From contig JAJZWQ010000127.1 in the NCBI GenBank assembly GCA_021846605.1, positions 1 through 8,906 of the forward strand: a DNA stretch of 8,906 nucleotides, given 5' to 3'. The notes beneath the pieces were generated by a model that was not told the origin of the DNA, ran no database searches, and saw nothing but the letters and a program-made list of their open reading frames with translations. Each line of letters begins with the position of its first letter. The stretch's first letter is position 1. The position numbers were made by a program, and so were the translations under genes. Below are positions 1-6,322 of the stretch, in pieces. The DNA is from Bacillota bacterium (GTDB taxonomy: Bacteria; Bacillota_E; RBS10-35; JAJYVN01).

Positions 1-137
1 AGGGCCTGAAGGGCGCGATCCGCAGCGTGCTGGTCGGAACCACCTGGCAGCGCTGCACCGTGCACTACACCCGCAACGTGGTCGCACAGGTGCCCAAGCA
101 CGCACAACCGGCAGTCTCGGCCCTCGTTACCCGCGTC
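1..137 (+). mobile_element. IS256-family (Mutator-type) transposase fragment, both ends missing
   Basis: Reading in frame from base 3, the sequence encodes GLKGAIRSVLVGTTWQRCTV followed by HYTRNVVAQVPKHAQPAVSA and LVTRV. The WQRCxVHxxRN block is the conserved segment that follows the second catalytic aspartate in IS256/Mutator transposases, and the VPK/AQPAVSALV stretch after it also fits the family. Only about 45 residues of a roughly 400-residue enzyme are present. The upstream part lies beyond the window edge. At about base 137 the family resemblance stops abruptly, so the C-terminal third, including the last catalytic glutamate, is gone. The open frame continues to 887 but encodes only Arg/Pro-rich nonsense antisense to the next gene. 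The element is therefore a dead relic rather than a functional insertion sequence, unless the window edge hides an assembly problem. No terminal inverted repeat or target duplication is visible. Confidence 0.8.
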
Positions 138-237
138 CCTGCTCGGCCGGTGCCTGAGCACCTTCAAGGTTTCTCTGCCCGCCAGGCTCGACCAGGGTCC
201 CGTCCAGATCCAGGGCCACAGCGTCCAGGCGCGGCAA
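127..237 (-). pseudogene. N-terminal remnant of a HAD-superfamily hydrolase, truncated
   Basis: From a possible TTG start at 237, the minus strand reads MPRLDAVALDLDGTLVEPGG. The hydrophobic strand ending in DLDGTLV is motif I of HAD phosphatases, with the nucleophile Asp and the general acid Asp two residues later. After about 20 residues the frame stops resembling the family and ends at a TAA at 127. A one-base shift gives GRETLKVLRHRPS, which looks like the helix that normally follows in Cof-type HAD proteins, so a frameshift is likely. At about base 137 the sequence becomes antisense to the IS256 fragment, so the rest of the gene is missing. The remnant lies downstream of, and codirectional with, the quinone oxidoreductase gene and may once have been its operon partner. 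Motif I is a short signal and chance is not excluded. No well-spaced ribosome binding site was found. Confidence 0.45.
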
Positions 238-319
238 GAGGCGGCCATCGTTCCCTGAGGAGGCGGCTTGGGCGCCACCGATTCTCGCCCTCCCCGGGTT
301 TGCCCCGAAGCCGCTGGAC

Positions 320-1264
320 TTACGGGATTTCCAGGACGACCTTGCCGTGCGCGCCCGGAGACATGACCGTGCGGTGGGAGGCCGCCGCCTGGAGCAGGGG
401 GAAGGTGGCCCCCACCACCGGTTGCAGGACTCCATTGCGAAGACAGGCATCCAGACCGAGGTGGATCCGGCGACGCTCCTCCGGGGTCATGCCCATGACG
501 CCGAGGACGGCCGCCGATCGGGACATGATGTCGCGGGGGTCGATGGTGATCTCGCCGCGCGAACCCACCACGGCGACCCTTCCCCGGGGAGCCAAAAGGG
601 TCAGGTCGCTGCCGAGGTTGACATTGGCCAGCATTTCGATGATCACGTCATACCCGTGCCCGTCTGCCAGTTCCGCCAGGCGCGGGACATCCCCGTGCCC
701 ACAGCTCGCCCGGGCGCCTTCCCCCTCGACCAGCACCCGCCCGGTCTCTGTGCCGGAGGTGGCCACCACGTCGCACCCGTGGCAGGCCGCCAGTTGGATC
801 GCGGCGATCCCGACCCCGCCGGTGCCGCCGCGCACAAGGACCCGCTCGCCCGGCTGCGCGCGCGCGACGAGGTGGAGGGCCAGGTAGGCGGTGCGGTAGG
901 GAACGCCGATTGCGGCTCCCTGGGAGAATGTGAGAGCGGGGGGCAGGGGCCAGACGGCGGCGGCCGGCGCTGCGACGAATTGGGCGTAGCTGGGCGCGCC
1001 CGCGACGTAGACCCGGTCCCCGGGTTGGCGGCCTTGCACGTCCGTCCCCACGGCCACGACCTCGCCGGCACCGTCCGAGCCGGGGATGTACGGAGGCGTG
1101 GGGACGTTGGCGTAGGCGCCGGAACGCCGGTAGACGTCCACGGGGTTGACGCCCGCCGCGCGCAGCCGGACCAGCACCTCCCCGGCCCCGGCTGTGGGAT
1201 CCGGTACCTCCCGCAGTTGCAGAACCTCGGGGCCACCAAACCCGGTCACCTGGATGGCCTGCAC
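320..1264 (-). CDS. NAD(P)H:quinone oxidoreductase, zeta-crystallin-like MDR protein
   Basis: This 314-residue protein belongs to the zinc-free quinone reductase branch of the medium-chain dehydrogenase/reductases, which reduce quinones with NADPH in the cytoplasm. The N-terminal GroES-like domain carries PGSDGAGEV at about residues 61-69. The cofactor-binding Rossmann motif GGTGGVG is at about 146-152, preceded by GERVLVR. MLANVNLG at about 211-218 and GRVAVVGSRGEITIDPRD at about 228-245 are characteristic of zeta-crystallin-type enzymes. The catalytic and structural zinc cysteines of alcohol dehydrogenases are absent, as expected. The GTG start at 1264 is chosen because a GGAGGGAGGA sequence precedes it by 7 bases and the protein then begins exactly where family members do. 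The open frame continues upstream only as Pro/Arg-rich nonsense. The true substrate could be another enone rather than a quinone. Confidence 0.9.
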   Translation of the reverse strand: MQAIQVTGFGGPEVLQLREVPDPTAGAGEVLVRLRAAGVNPVDVYRRSGAYANVPTPPYIPGSDGAGEVVAVGTDVQGRQPGDRVYVAGAPSYAQFVAAPAAAVWPLPPALTFSQGAAIGVPYRTAYLALHLVARAQPGERVLVRGGTGGVGIAAIQLAACHGCDVVATSGTETGRVLVEGEGARASCGHGDVPRLAELADGHGYDVIIEMLANVNLGSDLTLLAPRGRVAVVGSRGEITIDPRDIMSRSAAVLGVMGMTPEERRRIHLGLDACLRNGVLQPVVGATFPLLQAAASHRTVMSPGAHGKVVLEIP

Positions 1265-1271
1265 GGGCGTA

Positions 1272-1281
1272 TCCTCCCTCC
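1272..1281 (-). promoter_or_regulatory. Ribosome binding site fixing the GTG start of the quinone oxidoreductase
   Basis: The minus strand reads GGAGGGAGGA here, ending 7 bases before the GTG at 1264. It contains two overlapping anti-16S matches and decides in favour of the GTG over any upstream start in the longer open frame. Confidence 0.75.
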
Positions 1282-1624
1282 GCACTCGGGACGGCGGACG
1301 GCAACGGTCAGGCGCGGTATTCGCCCCAGGGCGGGTGGGGGGCCTGCAGGCCGGCTGGAGCGGCGCTCCGCCCTTGGGCCGCGGGGGCCGGCAGAGGTGG
1401 GCCGGATGGGGCGGAGTGGGGACGGCCGCGCGGAGCGGGCTCACACGCATCCCCCGACGCCCACGGCCCCGCAGCTCCCCCGCAGTCTGGGGCCCAGTGT
1501 GCCCCGTCTGCGGGTGCCCGCCGGGGGGGTGGCGCCAGCGCGGCCGTGCGGCAGCGGCCCGCACCCGGGTCGCCGCTGCGGCCCCTCGCTCGGCCCCGGC
1601 GCGGTTCCCGCACGTGGCCCCCGC
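1282..1624. other. Intergenic region between Nudix and quinone oxidoreductase genes, no gene seen
   Basis: This GC-rich stretch lies between the stop of the Nudix gene and the start region of the quinone oxidoreductase gene, both on the minus strand. Open frames cross it in several phases but encode only Pro/Arg/Gly-rich sequence with no family resemblance, typical of shadow translation in high-GC DNA. It contains a perfect 12-base palindrome, GGCCTGCAGGCC, at 1341-1352. It also contains an 8-base inverted repeat (GCAGCGGC at 1551-1558 and GCCGCTGC at 1572-1579, 13-base loop) about 45 bases past the Nudix stop. The latter could help end the Nudix transcript, but it has no T-rich tail. The promoter for the oxidoreductase should lie here; I cannot point to a convincing -35/-10 pair. 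Confidence 0.5.
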
Positions 1625-2068
1625 TCAGGGCGCAGAGCCCAGGTAGAGGCCAGTCGCTAGGTCGGCGCTGGCGAGGTCGGCCAGGTGTGCGCGCATGGCC
1701 AGCGGGTACAGTCGGACGTCGGCGACGCTCCGGAGGGGGAGCCAGTGCACGCCGAGTTCGCCCGAGTCCGGCTTGGAGCCACCGGCGAGCGTGACCGGTG
1801 CACGCGGGACGCATTGGAAGATGCACTCGAGTTGATGCACCTGCTGTTCCGGATCGACCCACTCGGCGACAAAGGCCAGATGTCCCACCGCCACCTCCAG
1901 CCCAAGTTCCTCGCGGCACTCGCGCGCGAGGGTGGCCGGCAGGGGTTCCGCCCACGCCTGACTGCCCCCGGGGAGCGCGTACAAGATCCCCCCGGCGTCG
2001 CGATAGCGGATGGCCAGCACGCAGCCTTCGTGCACGATCAGGGCGCGGGCGACGGTACGGATCACCAT
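1625..2068 (-). CDS. Nudix hydrolase
   Basis: This 147-residue protein carries a complete Nudix box, GX5EX7REUXEEXGU, running from Gly35 through Glu41 and Arg49-Glu50 to REELGL at residues 52-57. Glu50, Glu53 and Glu54 are the expected Mg2+ ligands. The N-terminal strand MVIRTVARALIVHEGCVLAI and the YALPGG lead-in are typical, and the length is that of a single-domain Nudix enzyme. These proteins hydrolyse nucleoside diphosphates linked to another moiety, such as dNTPs, NDP-sugars or ADP-ribose. The specificity cannot be read here. The ATG at 2068 is chosen because AAGGAGG sits 7 bases upstream; an in-frame ATG at 2161 would add 31 residues that do not look like part of the fold. It lies upstream of the quinone oxidoreductase gene on the same strand, but a 360-base gap argues against tight coupling. 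Confidence 0.9.
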   Translation of the reverse strand: MVIRTVARALIVHEGCVLAIRYRDAGGILYALPGGSQAWAEPLPATLARECREELGLEVAVGHLAFVAEWVDPEQQVHQLECIFQCVPRAPVTLAGGSKPDSGELGVHWLPLRSVADVRLYPLAMRAHLADLASADLATGLYLGSAP

Positions 2069-2075
2069 GCCGGGG

Positions 2076-2082
2076 CCTCCTT
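2076..2082 (-). promoter_or_regulatory. Consensus ribosome binding site fixing the Nudix start
   Basis: The minus strand reads AAGGAGG here, 7 bases from the ATG at 2068. This perfect anti-16S match decides between that ATG and the in-frame ATG at 2161. Confidence 0.8.
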
Positions 2083-2303
2083 CCCGGGGCAGGGGGTAGG
2101 TCGGCAGACCACACGGAAGATCCGTTGCGTCCAACTCCCCAGGCAAGCGTACTTTCCGCATCCCCCTTTATCGCCCTGTCGCTCGTGGATCCGGGAGGGC
2201 GCTGGGCGCGGCCCGCGGGCGCGGCCGCAAGTCGCGAACCCGGGTGCCCCGCCCCGCACCCGCGGCTGTTACGATGGGCGGGGACGGGCCGGTCCCCTGA
2301 GGC
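2083..2303. promoter_or_regulatory. Divergent intergenic region, expected promoters for the Nudix and dehydrogenase genes
   Basis: The Nudix gene reads leftward and the dehydrogenase gene rightward from this region, so both promoters should be here. TACGAT at 2270-2275 (+) resembles a -10 box for the dehydrogenase, but no good -35 is visible upstream of it. GGGGAC-GGGCCG-GTCCCC at 2280-2297 is a near-palindrome with one mismatched base pair inside an 18-base symmetric frame. It lies between that -10-like site and the ribosome binding site, where an operator or a 5'-leader hairpin could act. On the minus strand, a short AT-rich patch, GATAAA at 2167-2172, stands out from the GC-rich surroundings. 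No family-specific operator or riboswitch was recognised. Confidence 0.3.
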
Positions 2304-2308
2304 GGAGG
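2304..2308 (+). promoter_or_regulatory. Ribosome binding site supporting a TTG start for the dehydrogenase
   Basis: GGAGG lies 7 bases before the TTG at 2316 and 16 bases before the in-frame ATG at 2325. The spacing favours the TTG. Confidence 0.65.
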
Positions 2309-2315
2309 TGGCTCT

Positions 2316-3341
2316 TTGAGCGAGATGCGCGCTGTCGTGGTCGCCCGACCCGGGGTGTACGGAGTGGAACAGGTGGATGCTCCGGTACCCGGTCCGGGTG
2401 AGGTCGTGGTCGAAGTGCGGGCCTGCGGTCTCTGCGGGACCGACGTGCATATCGCCCACGGCGAGTTTCCGCCGGCCCCCTACCCCCTCATCCCGGGGCA
2501 CGAGTTCGCGGGAGTGGTGGTGGCGATTGGCGACGGGGTCGATGTGCCGGCCATCGGAACCCGTGTCGCCGTCGACCCCACCTTGTCCTGCGGACGCTGC
2601 ACCTCCTGCCGGCAGGGGCACACCAACCTCTGCGAGCGGTGGGGGGCCATCGGTGATACGGTCGCCGGCGGCCTGGCCGAGCGGGTGGCGGTGCCTGCCG
2701 CCAACTGTTACGCGGTGCCCGCCGGCTTGGAGTGGGGCGCGGCGGCCCTGATCGAACCCCTGGCCTGCGCCATCTGGGGTGCACGGCGGGCACAGCCGGC
2801 GCCGGGCGCCAGCGTGTTGATCACCGGCGGTGGGACGATGGGGCTTCTGCTCGGCCAGGTGCTGCGGCGGATGGGTGCCGCACGGGTGGTGATCGCCGAA
2901 CCCCACGCGGGCCGTCGCGAGCTTGCCCAGGAGGTGGGGCTGGATCAGGCGGTGGTACCGGATAACGTCGAGGCGCTCGCCGCGGCCGCCGGTACGGCGG
3001 ACGCCCGCTTCGACCTCGTGGCGGATTGCACCGGCAGGCCCTCCGTGATCCGGGGGGCGATGGGCCATGTGCGGCGGGGCGGCACCTTCCTCGTCTTCGG
3101 CGTGGCGCCCGCCGAGGCCGAGGTGCCGGTCCGGCCGTACGATCTCTACTACGGGGATATGACGATCATCGGTTCGATGGCCATCAACGGGACGTTCGAC
3201 GCGGCGGTGCGCCTGGCGCCGACCCTCGCCCTCCAACCGCTACTGGCGCCGACCCGCGACCTGGACGCGTACCCGGAGGCGATCGCGGCCTTTGGGCGCG
3301 GGGATCGGCCCAAACAGCAACTCCGTCCGGGAGGGGCGTGA
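2316..3341 (+). CDS. Zinc-dependent MDR alcohol/polyol dehydrogenase (sorbitol/threonine dehydrogenase-like)
   Basis: This 341-residue cytoplasmic NAD(P)-dependent dehydrogenase has all the zinc sites of its family. Catalytic zinc ligands are Cys40 in CGLCGTD, His62-Glu63 in GHEFAG, and Glu147 in LIEPLA. The structural zinc cysteines are Cys92, Cys95, Cys98 and Cys106. The nucleotide-binding motif is GGGTMG at 171-176. The overall pattern, including DLYYGDMTIIGSM near the C-terminus, fits the sorbitol/threonine dehydrogenase branch, which oxidises a secondary alcohol to a ketone. The substrate cannot be assigned. The TTG at 2316 is preferred over the ATG at 2325 because of ribosome binding site spacing; the difference is only three residues. 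The sulfatase gene follows 202 bases downstream on the same strand, so a product of desulfation is a possible substrate, though this is inference. Confidence 0.9.
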   Translation: MSEMRAVVVARPGVYGVEQVDAPVPGPGEVVVEVRACGLCGTDVHIAHGEFPPAPYPLIPGHEFAGVVVAIGDGVDVPAIGTRVAVDPTLSCGRCTSCRQGHTNLCERWGAIGDTVAGGLAERVAVPAANCYAVPAGLEWGAAALIEPLACAIWGARRAQPAPGASVLITGGGTMGLLLGQVLRRMGAARVVIAEPHAGRRELAQEVGLDQAVVPDNVEALAAAAGTADARFDLVADCTGRPSVIRGAMGHVRRGGTFLVFGVAPAEAEVPVRPYDLYYGDMTIIGSMAINGTFDAAVRLAPTLALQPLLAPTRDLDAYPEAIAAFGRGDRPKQQLRPGGA

Positions 3342-3543
3342 TCCGACGCGGCGCCCGGCCATGCTGGCTGGTAACGGCGCCCGGGGCGACCCTGCGCTGC
3401 AGCGCGGCGGCGAACGCAGTCCCAAACGCAGGGGGCCCTCGCTGGAAGCAGACGGCGGACGCGCTGGACCACGGGAACTGGGGCAGCGTGCGCAAACGGG
3501 ATGCGTCGGGCGCGGCCCGACGCCGACGGGGGGGAGCGGGAGC
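3342..3543 (+). promoter_or_regulatory. Leader region of the sulfatase gene with a perfect 9-bp hairpin
   Basis: This 202-base gap follows the dehydrogenase stop. Its clearest structure is GCGTCGGGC (3503-3511), loop GCG, GCCCGACGC (3515-3523), a perfect 9-bp stem ending 7 bases before the GGGGAG ribosome binding site. It has no T-rich tail, so it is not a standard intrinsic terminator. It could be an operator or an mRNA structure affecting sulfatase translation. A 10-base direct repeat, CGGCGCCCGG, occurs at 3349-3358 and 3375-3384, 26 bases apart. The open frame of the sulfatase extends through this gap, but the extra residues resemble no sulfatase N-terminus. Confidence 0.35.
3531..3536 (+). 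promoter_or_regulatory. Ribosome binding site fixing the sulfatase start
   Basis: GGGGAG ends 7 bases before the ATG at 3544. It supports this ATG rather than upstream ATGs at 3292 or 3361 in the same open frame. Confidence 0.65.
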
Positions 3544-4998
3544 ATGGCGGCGGCAGATGCGCGTCCGAATGTCCTCCTAATCACGGCCGACGAGATGCGG
3601 TTCGATTGCCTGTCGGTCGCCGGGCATCCCGTTGTCCGCACCCCGCATCTGGATGCGCTGGCCGCCAGGGGGGTCCGCTTCACCCGCGCCTACACGCCCT
3701 ACCCGGTCTGCGTCCCCGCCCGCATGTCCATCCTGTGTGGTCAGTACGCGCACGCCCACGGGGCCATGAGCAACGGGGCCATGATCGCGCCGCGCCAGCC
3801 GACCATCGCCAGCCTGCTGCGGGAGCGGGGTTACCGCACGGCCGCGCTGGGCAAGATGCATTTTTGGCCGCCCTATGCCCAGGTCGGCTTCGAGCACATG
3901 CGCATGGCCGAACAGAACGGGTCCGGCTGGAAGGTGGATGACTACCACAGCGACTACCTGGCCCAGCGCGGGCTGGTGGATCAGTGGGACCTGTGGGACC
4001 AGCAGCAGCCGTACCGGGATCAGGCGCCGCCTGAGTACTGGGAGACGTTTGGCGCCCGCGTGTCGGGGCTGCCCGAGGAGCACTACCACACCACCTGGAT
4101 TGCCGACGAGACCATTGCCTGGCTGCGGCAGGCCGACGGTCGCCCGTTCTTTGCCTGGACCTCGTTCATCAAGCCGCACCAACCCCTGGACCCGCCCGCA
4201 CCGTGGGACAAGTTGTATGATCCGGCAAAGATTGGCCCCTTGGGTGACCCCGCCGACGCCCTGGCCAAGCCCCTCATGACGGGCGGGGGGCGGCACGATC
4301 CACGCCGCGTCTACTTCGATCTGCGCAAGCTATCGCAGGAGGCGTTCGCGCGTGTGGCCGCCCTCTACTACGCCAGCATCAGCCACATCGACCACCCCGT
4401 CGGCCGCATCCTGGATGCGCTGCGGCAGACGGGGGCGCTGGAGAACACCCTGGTGGTGTTCACCAGCGATCACGGGGATTACATGGGCGATTACGGCCTC
4501 ATCCTCAAATCCCCCAACGTGCCGTACGAGGCCCTCGCCCGGGTGCCCCTGATTGTGGCCGGGCCCGGCTGCGGACACGGTGCCGTATCGGACGCCCTGG
4601 TTTCGCTGGTCGACCTGTTGCCAACCTTCGCCGCGCGGGCGGGGAGCCCGGTGCCGACCTTTGTCCAGGGGCGGGACCTGGCCCCGCTGCTTCCGGACCC
4701 CGCGGGCGGTGCCGTGGGTTGGCGGTCCGCCGTGTGCAGCGAAACGCGCGAGGTGAAGGCGGTCCGGACGGACCGATACAAGTATCTGTATCACCGGGGC
4801 CTCGGGCTTGAGGAACTGTACGACCTTGGGGCCGACCCCGGGGAGCTGCGTAATCTCGCCCCGGACCCCGCCTGTGGCCCGGTCATCGCCGAGATGCGCC
4901 ACCACCTGCTGGACTGGATGATCGAGACGGAGTGGGATCACCAACCGCCGTCGGGCCGCGAGCGGGATCTGGTGGACCGTGCCTGGGTGCGCCTTTAA
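3544..4998 (+). CDS. Cys-type sulfatase (formylglycine-dependent, alkaline phosphatase superfamily)
   Basis: This 484-residue enzyme hydrolyses a sulfate ester. RPNVLLITADEMRFD near the N-terminus supplies metal ligands (Asp16 and neighbour). CVPAR at 56-60 is the CxPxR sulfatase signature, in which Cys56 must be oxidised to formylglycine. Lys104 and His106 in GKMHF, His212 in SFIKPHQPLDPP, Asp309-His310 in TSDHGD, and Lys322 complete the usual active-site set, so the enzyme looks intact. The GKMHF and KPH motifs recall choline-sulfatase-like and polysaccharide sulfatase relatives; the substrate is not readable. No signal peptide or membrane segment is seen at the chosen start, so it is probably cytoplasmic. 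The start is set by the ribosome binding site and by the family N-terminus. A matching maturase, anSME, ends the window on the other strand. The gene sits 202 bases after a dehydrogenase and converges on the EamA gene. Confidence 0.93.
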   Translation: MAAADARPNVLLITADEMRFDCLSVAGHPVVRTPHLDALAARGVRFTRAYTPYPVCVPARMSILCGQYAHAHGAMSNGAMIAPRQPTIASLLRERGYRTAALGKMHFWPPYAQVGFEHMRMAEQNGSGWKVDDYHSDYLAQRGLVDQWDLWDQQQPYRDQAPPEYWETFGARVSGLPEEHYHTTWIADETIAWLRQADGRPFFAWTSFIKPHQPLDPPAPWDKLYDPAKIGPLGDPADALAKPLMTGGGRHDPRRVYFDLRKLSQEAFARVAALYYASISHIDHPVGRILDALRQTGALENTLVVFTSDHGDYMGDYGLILKSPNVPYEALARVPLIVAGPGCGHGAVSDALVSLVDLLPTFAARAGSPVPTFVQGRDLAPLLPDPAGGAVGWRSAVCSETREVKAVRTDRYKYLYHRGLGLEELYDLGADPGELRNLAPDPACGPVIAEMRHHLLDWMIETEWDHQPPSGRERDLVDRAWVRL

Positions 4999-5030
4999 TC
5001 GCGATTGCCAGGCGCCTTGCGTCTCCGGGT

Positions 5031-5088
5031 GGGCGGCGCACACCATCGGGGCGGGGGAGCCCGCACCCCGGCCATTCGGGCGCCGCCC
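5031..5088. repeat. Large nested inverted repeat between convergent genes, possible bidirectional terminator
   Basis: GGGCGGCGC (5031-5039) and GCGCCGCCC (5080-5088) form a perfect 9-bp stem. Inside it, CGGGG-CGGG and CCCG-CA-CCCCG (5047-5070) form a second stem around GGAG. The element occupies the 226-base gap between the sulfatase stop (4998, plus) and the EamA stop (5225, minus), which is where a bidirectional terminator would be expected. There is no run of T on either side, so factor-dependent ending or mRNA 3'-end protection are alternatives. The rest of the gap holds no gene that I recognise. Confidence 0.4.
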
Positions 5089-5224
5089 GGGTTGGGTGAC
5101 TCCGCCCCTAGGCGCACTGGTGCCCGTTGCGGGGGCTGGGCCGGAACACGCTGACTTCGCCGCAGGGCACCGCGCCGCCCCGGCGCTCGAGTTCAAGCAC
5201 GGGGCGCGGGCCGTCCCGGAGTTC

Positions 5225-6292
5225 TCATGGCGCAGCGCGGGACGCGGTCTCTGGCGCTGGGGCGTTCGGGCGGTTGAGCGCGGGGCCGTGCTCCCCCAGG
5301 AAGACACCACCCAGGACCAAGCCGGCGCCCATGTAGAACGCGGCATGGGGTGCCCGACCGGCCAGCCAGAATGACAGCGCCGAGCCAAACACGGGCTGCA
5401 GGTACAGAAAGAGGGCGACCTGGGCCACCGGCATGCGGTCGATGGCATACATCCAGATGAGATAGCCAGCGCCGGTGCAGACGACGGCCAAGAAGGCGGC
5501 GGATGCCGCCGCCCCCAACTGCAAGTGCACCGGTAGGTTCGGGCCGGAAAGCGCCCAGAGTGGCAGCGAGCCGGCAAAGCCGGCGATCAGGACGGCCGAT
5601 GTCGCCGCAGGCGCTCCAACGCGCGCGGTTAGGCGCGACGAGACGGCATTGTATGCCCCAAAGCAGATCGTGGACAGCAGGAGCACGGCTTCGCCCCACA
5701 GGTACCCCAGATGCCCCGGGCGCGGGGCACCGGCGATGGTCCAGGCACCGGCAAGCGCCACGGCCAGAGCCAGGGCGCGCGTCAAGGGGAGCCGCTCCTT
5801 CAGAAAGGCGGCGGCGATCACCGCGGTGAACAGTGGCTCGGTCGATACCAGGATGGCCGTGACCGCTGGCGTGGATAGCCCCAGGCCCACCGTCTGCAGG
5901 TAGACCGGCAGGGCAAAGCCGAGGATGCCCAGCACCGCGGCCAGGCCGACGGCCCGGCGATCCCAGCCGGTACCGGCGGGCAGGCGCCGCAGGAGGGGCA
6001 GGGCGATCAGCGCGGAGATGCCAAGGCGGATCACGGTCAGCAGACTTGGGGAGAAGTCGCGGAGGGCGATCGCCGTCAGGGGGTAGCCGGCGGCCCAGGC
6101 TAGGTTGATGAGGGCTAGGCCGGCGCGCGGCAGCGCCCACTCCCTGCCGACAGGGGCGACCGGGTCAGGCAAGGACTGCGCGCGTTCCCCGGCTCCGCGT
6201 GCGCCTCCGCGCCCGCGGGCTTGCCGGGCCGGGTTTCGCTGATTCCGTAGGGGCAGGTTGCGCACCCCCGCCGAGGTCAACCACCGGACCAT
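5225..6292 (-). CDS. EamA-family (DMT superfamily) transporter
   Basis: This is an inner-membrane protein with about ten predicted hydrophobic segments starting near residue 54, arranged as two EamA repeats. Repeat one includes NLAWAAGYPLTAIAL and ILVSTEPLFTAVIAAAFLKE, the classic EamA end-of-repeat motif. Repeat two includes ICFGAYNAVSSRL and VALFLYLQPVFGSALSFWLA. Such proteins export or exchange small metabolites, often amino acids or nucleosides; the substrate is unknown. The start is uncertain. From ATG 6292 the first roughly 45 residues are Arg/Gly/Pro-rich and unlike the family, and no ribosome binding site precedes it. A TTG at 6172 (GGGGAA about 12 bases upstream) would give a more normal N-terminus and 315 residues. 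The gene converges on the sulfatase. It follows the YwiC-like gene on the same strand after a gap of over 300 bases, so it is probably transcribed separately. Confidence 0.85.
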   Translation of the reverse strand: MVRWLTSAGVRNLPLRNQRNPARQARGRGGARGAGERAQSLPDPVAPVGREWALPRAGLALINLAWAAGYPLTAIALRDFSPSLLTVIRLGISALIALPLLRRLPAGTGWDRRAVGLAAVLGILGFALPVYLQTVGLGLSTPAVTAILVSTEPLFTAVIAAAFLKERLPLTRALALAVALAGAWTIAGAPRPGHLGYLWGEAVLLLSTICFGAYNAVSSRLTARVGAPAATSAVLIAGFAGSLPLWALSGPNLPVHLQLGAAASAAFLAVVCTGAGYLIWMYAIDRMPVAQVALFLYLQPVFGSALSFWLAGRAPHAAFYMGAGLVLGGVFLGEHGPALNRPNAPAPETASRAAP

Positions 6293-6322
6293 AGCATACA
6301 GGGCCAGGAGGGCGGGCCCAAC
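6293..6322 (-). promoter_or_regulatory. Candidate promoter for the EamA transporter gene
   Basis: On the minus strand, TTGGGC and TATGCT are separated by 17 bases, with TATGCT ending directly before the ATG at 6292. Only about 3 of 6 and 4 of 6 bases match the sigma-70 consensus. If it is real, transcription would begin just inside the annotated reading frame, which would favour the TTG at 6172 as the true start. Confidence 0.25.

Noticed and set aside
347..1660. A 437-codon plus-strand open frame opposite the quinone oxidoreductase
   Set aside because: It is antisense to a gene with an intact Rossmann motif and family landmarks; its own translation shows none.
1308..3236. A 642-codon open frame on the minus strand across the Nudix and dehydrogenase genes
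   Set aside because: Its translation is low-complexity Arg/Pro/Gly/His-rich with no family resemblance, and it is antisense to the well-supported zinc dehydrogenase and out of frame with the Nudix gene. Long spurious frames are expected at this GC content.
3349..3384. 10-base direct repeat CGGCGCCCGG
   Set aside because: With only two copies of a G/C-only decamer in DNA this GC-rich, chance is a sufficient explanation. It is noted in the leader-region entry only.
3292..3543. Upstream extension of the sulfatase open frame
   Set aside because: The added 84 codons overlap the dehydrogenase end and read as low-complexity sequence. The ATG at 3544 has a well-spaced ribosome binding site and the normal sulfatase N-terminus.
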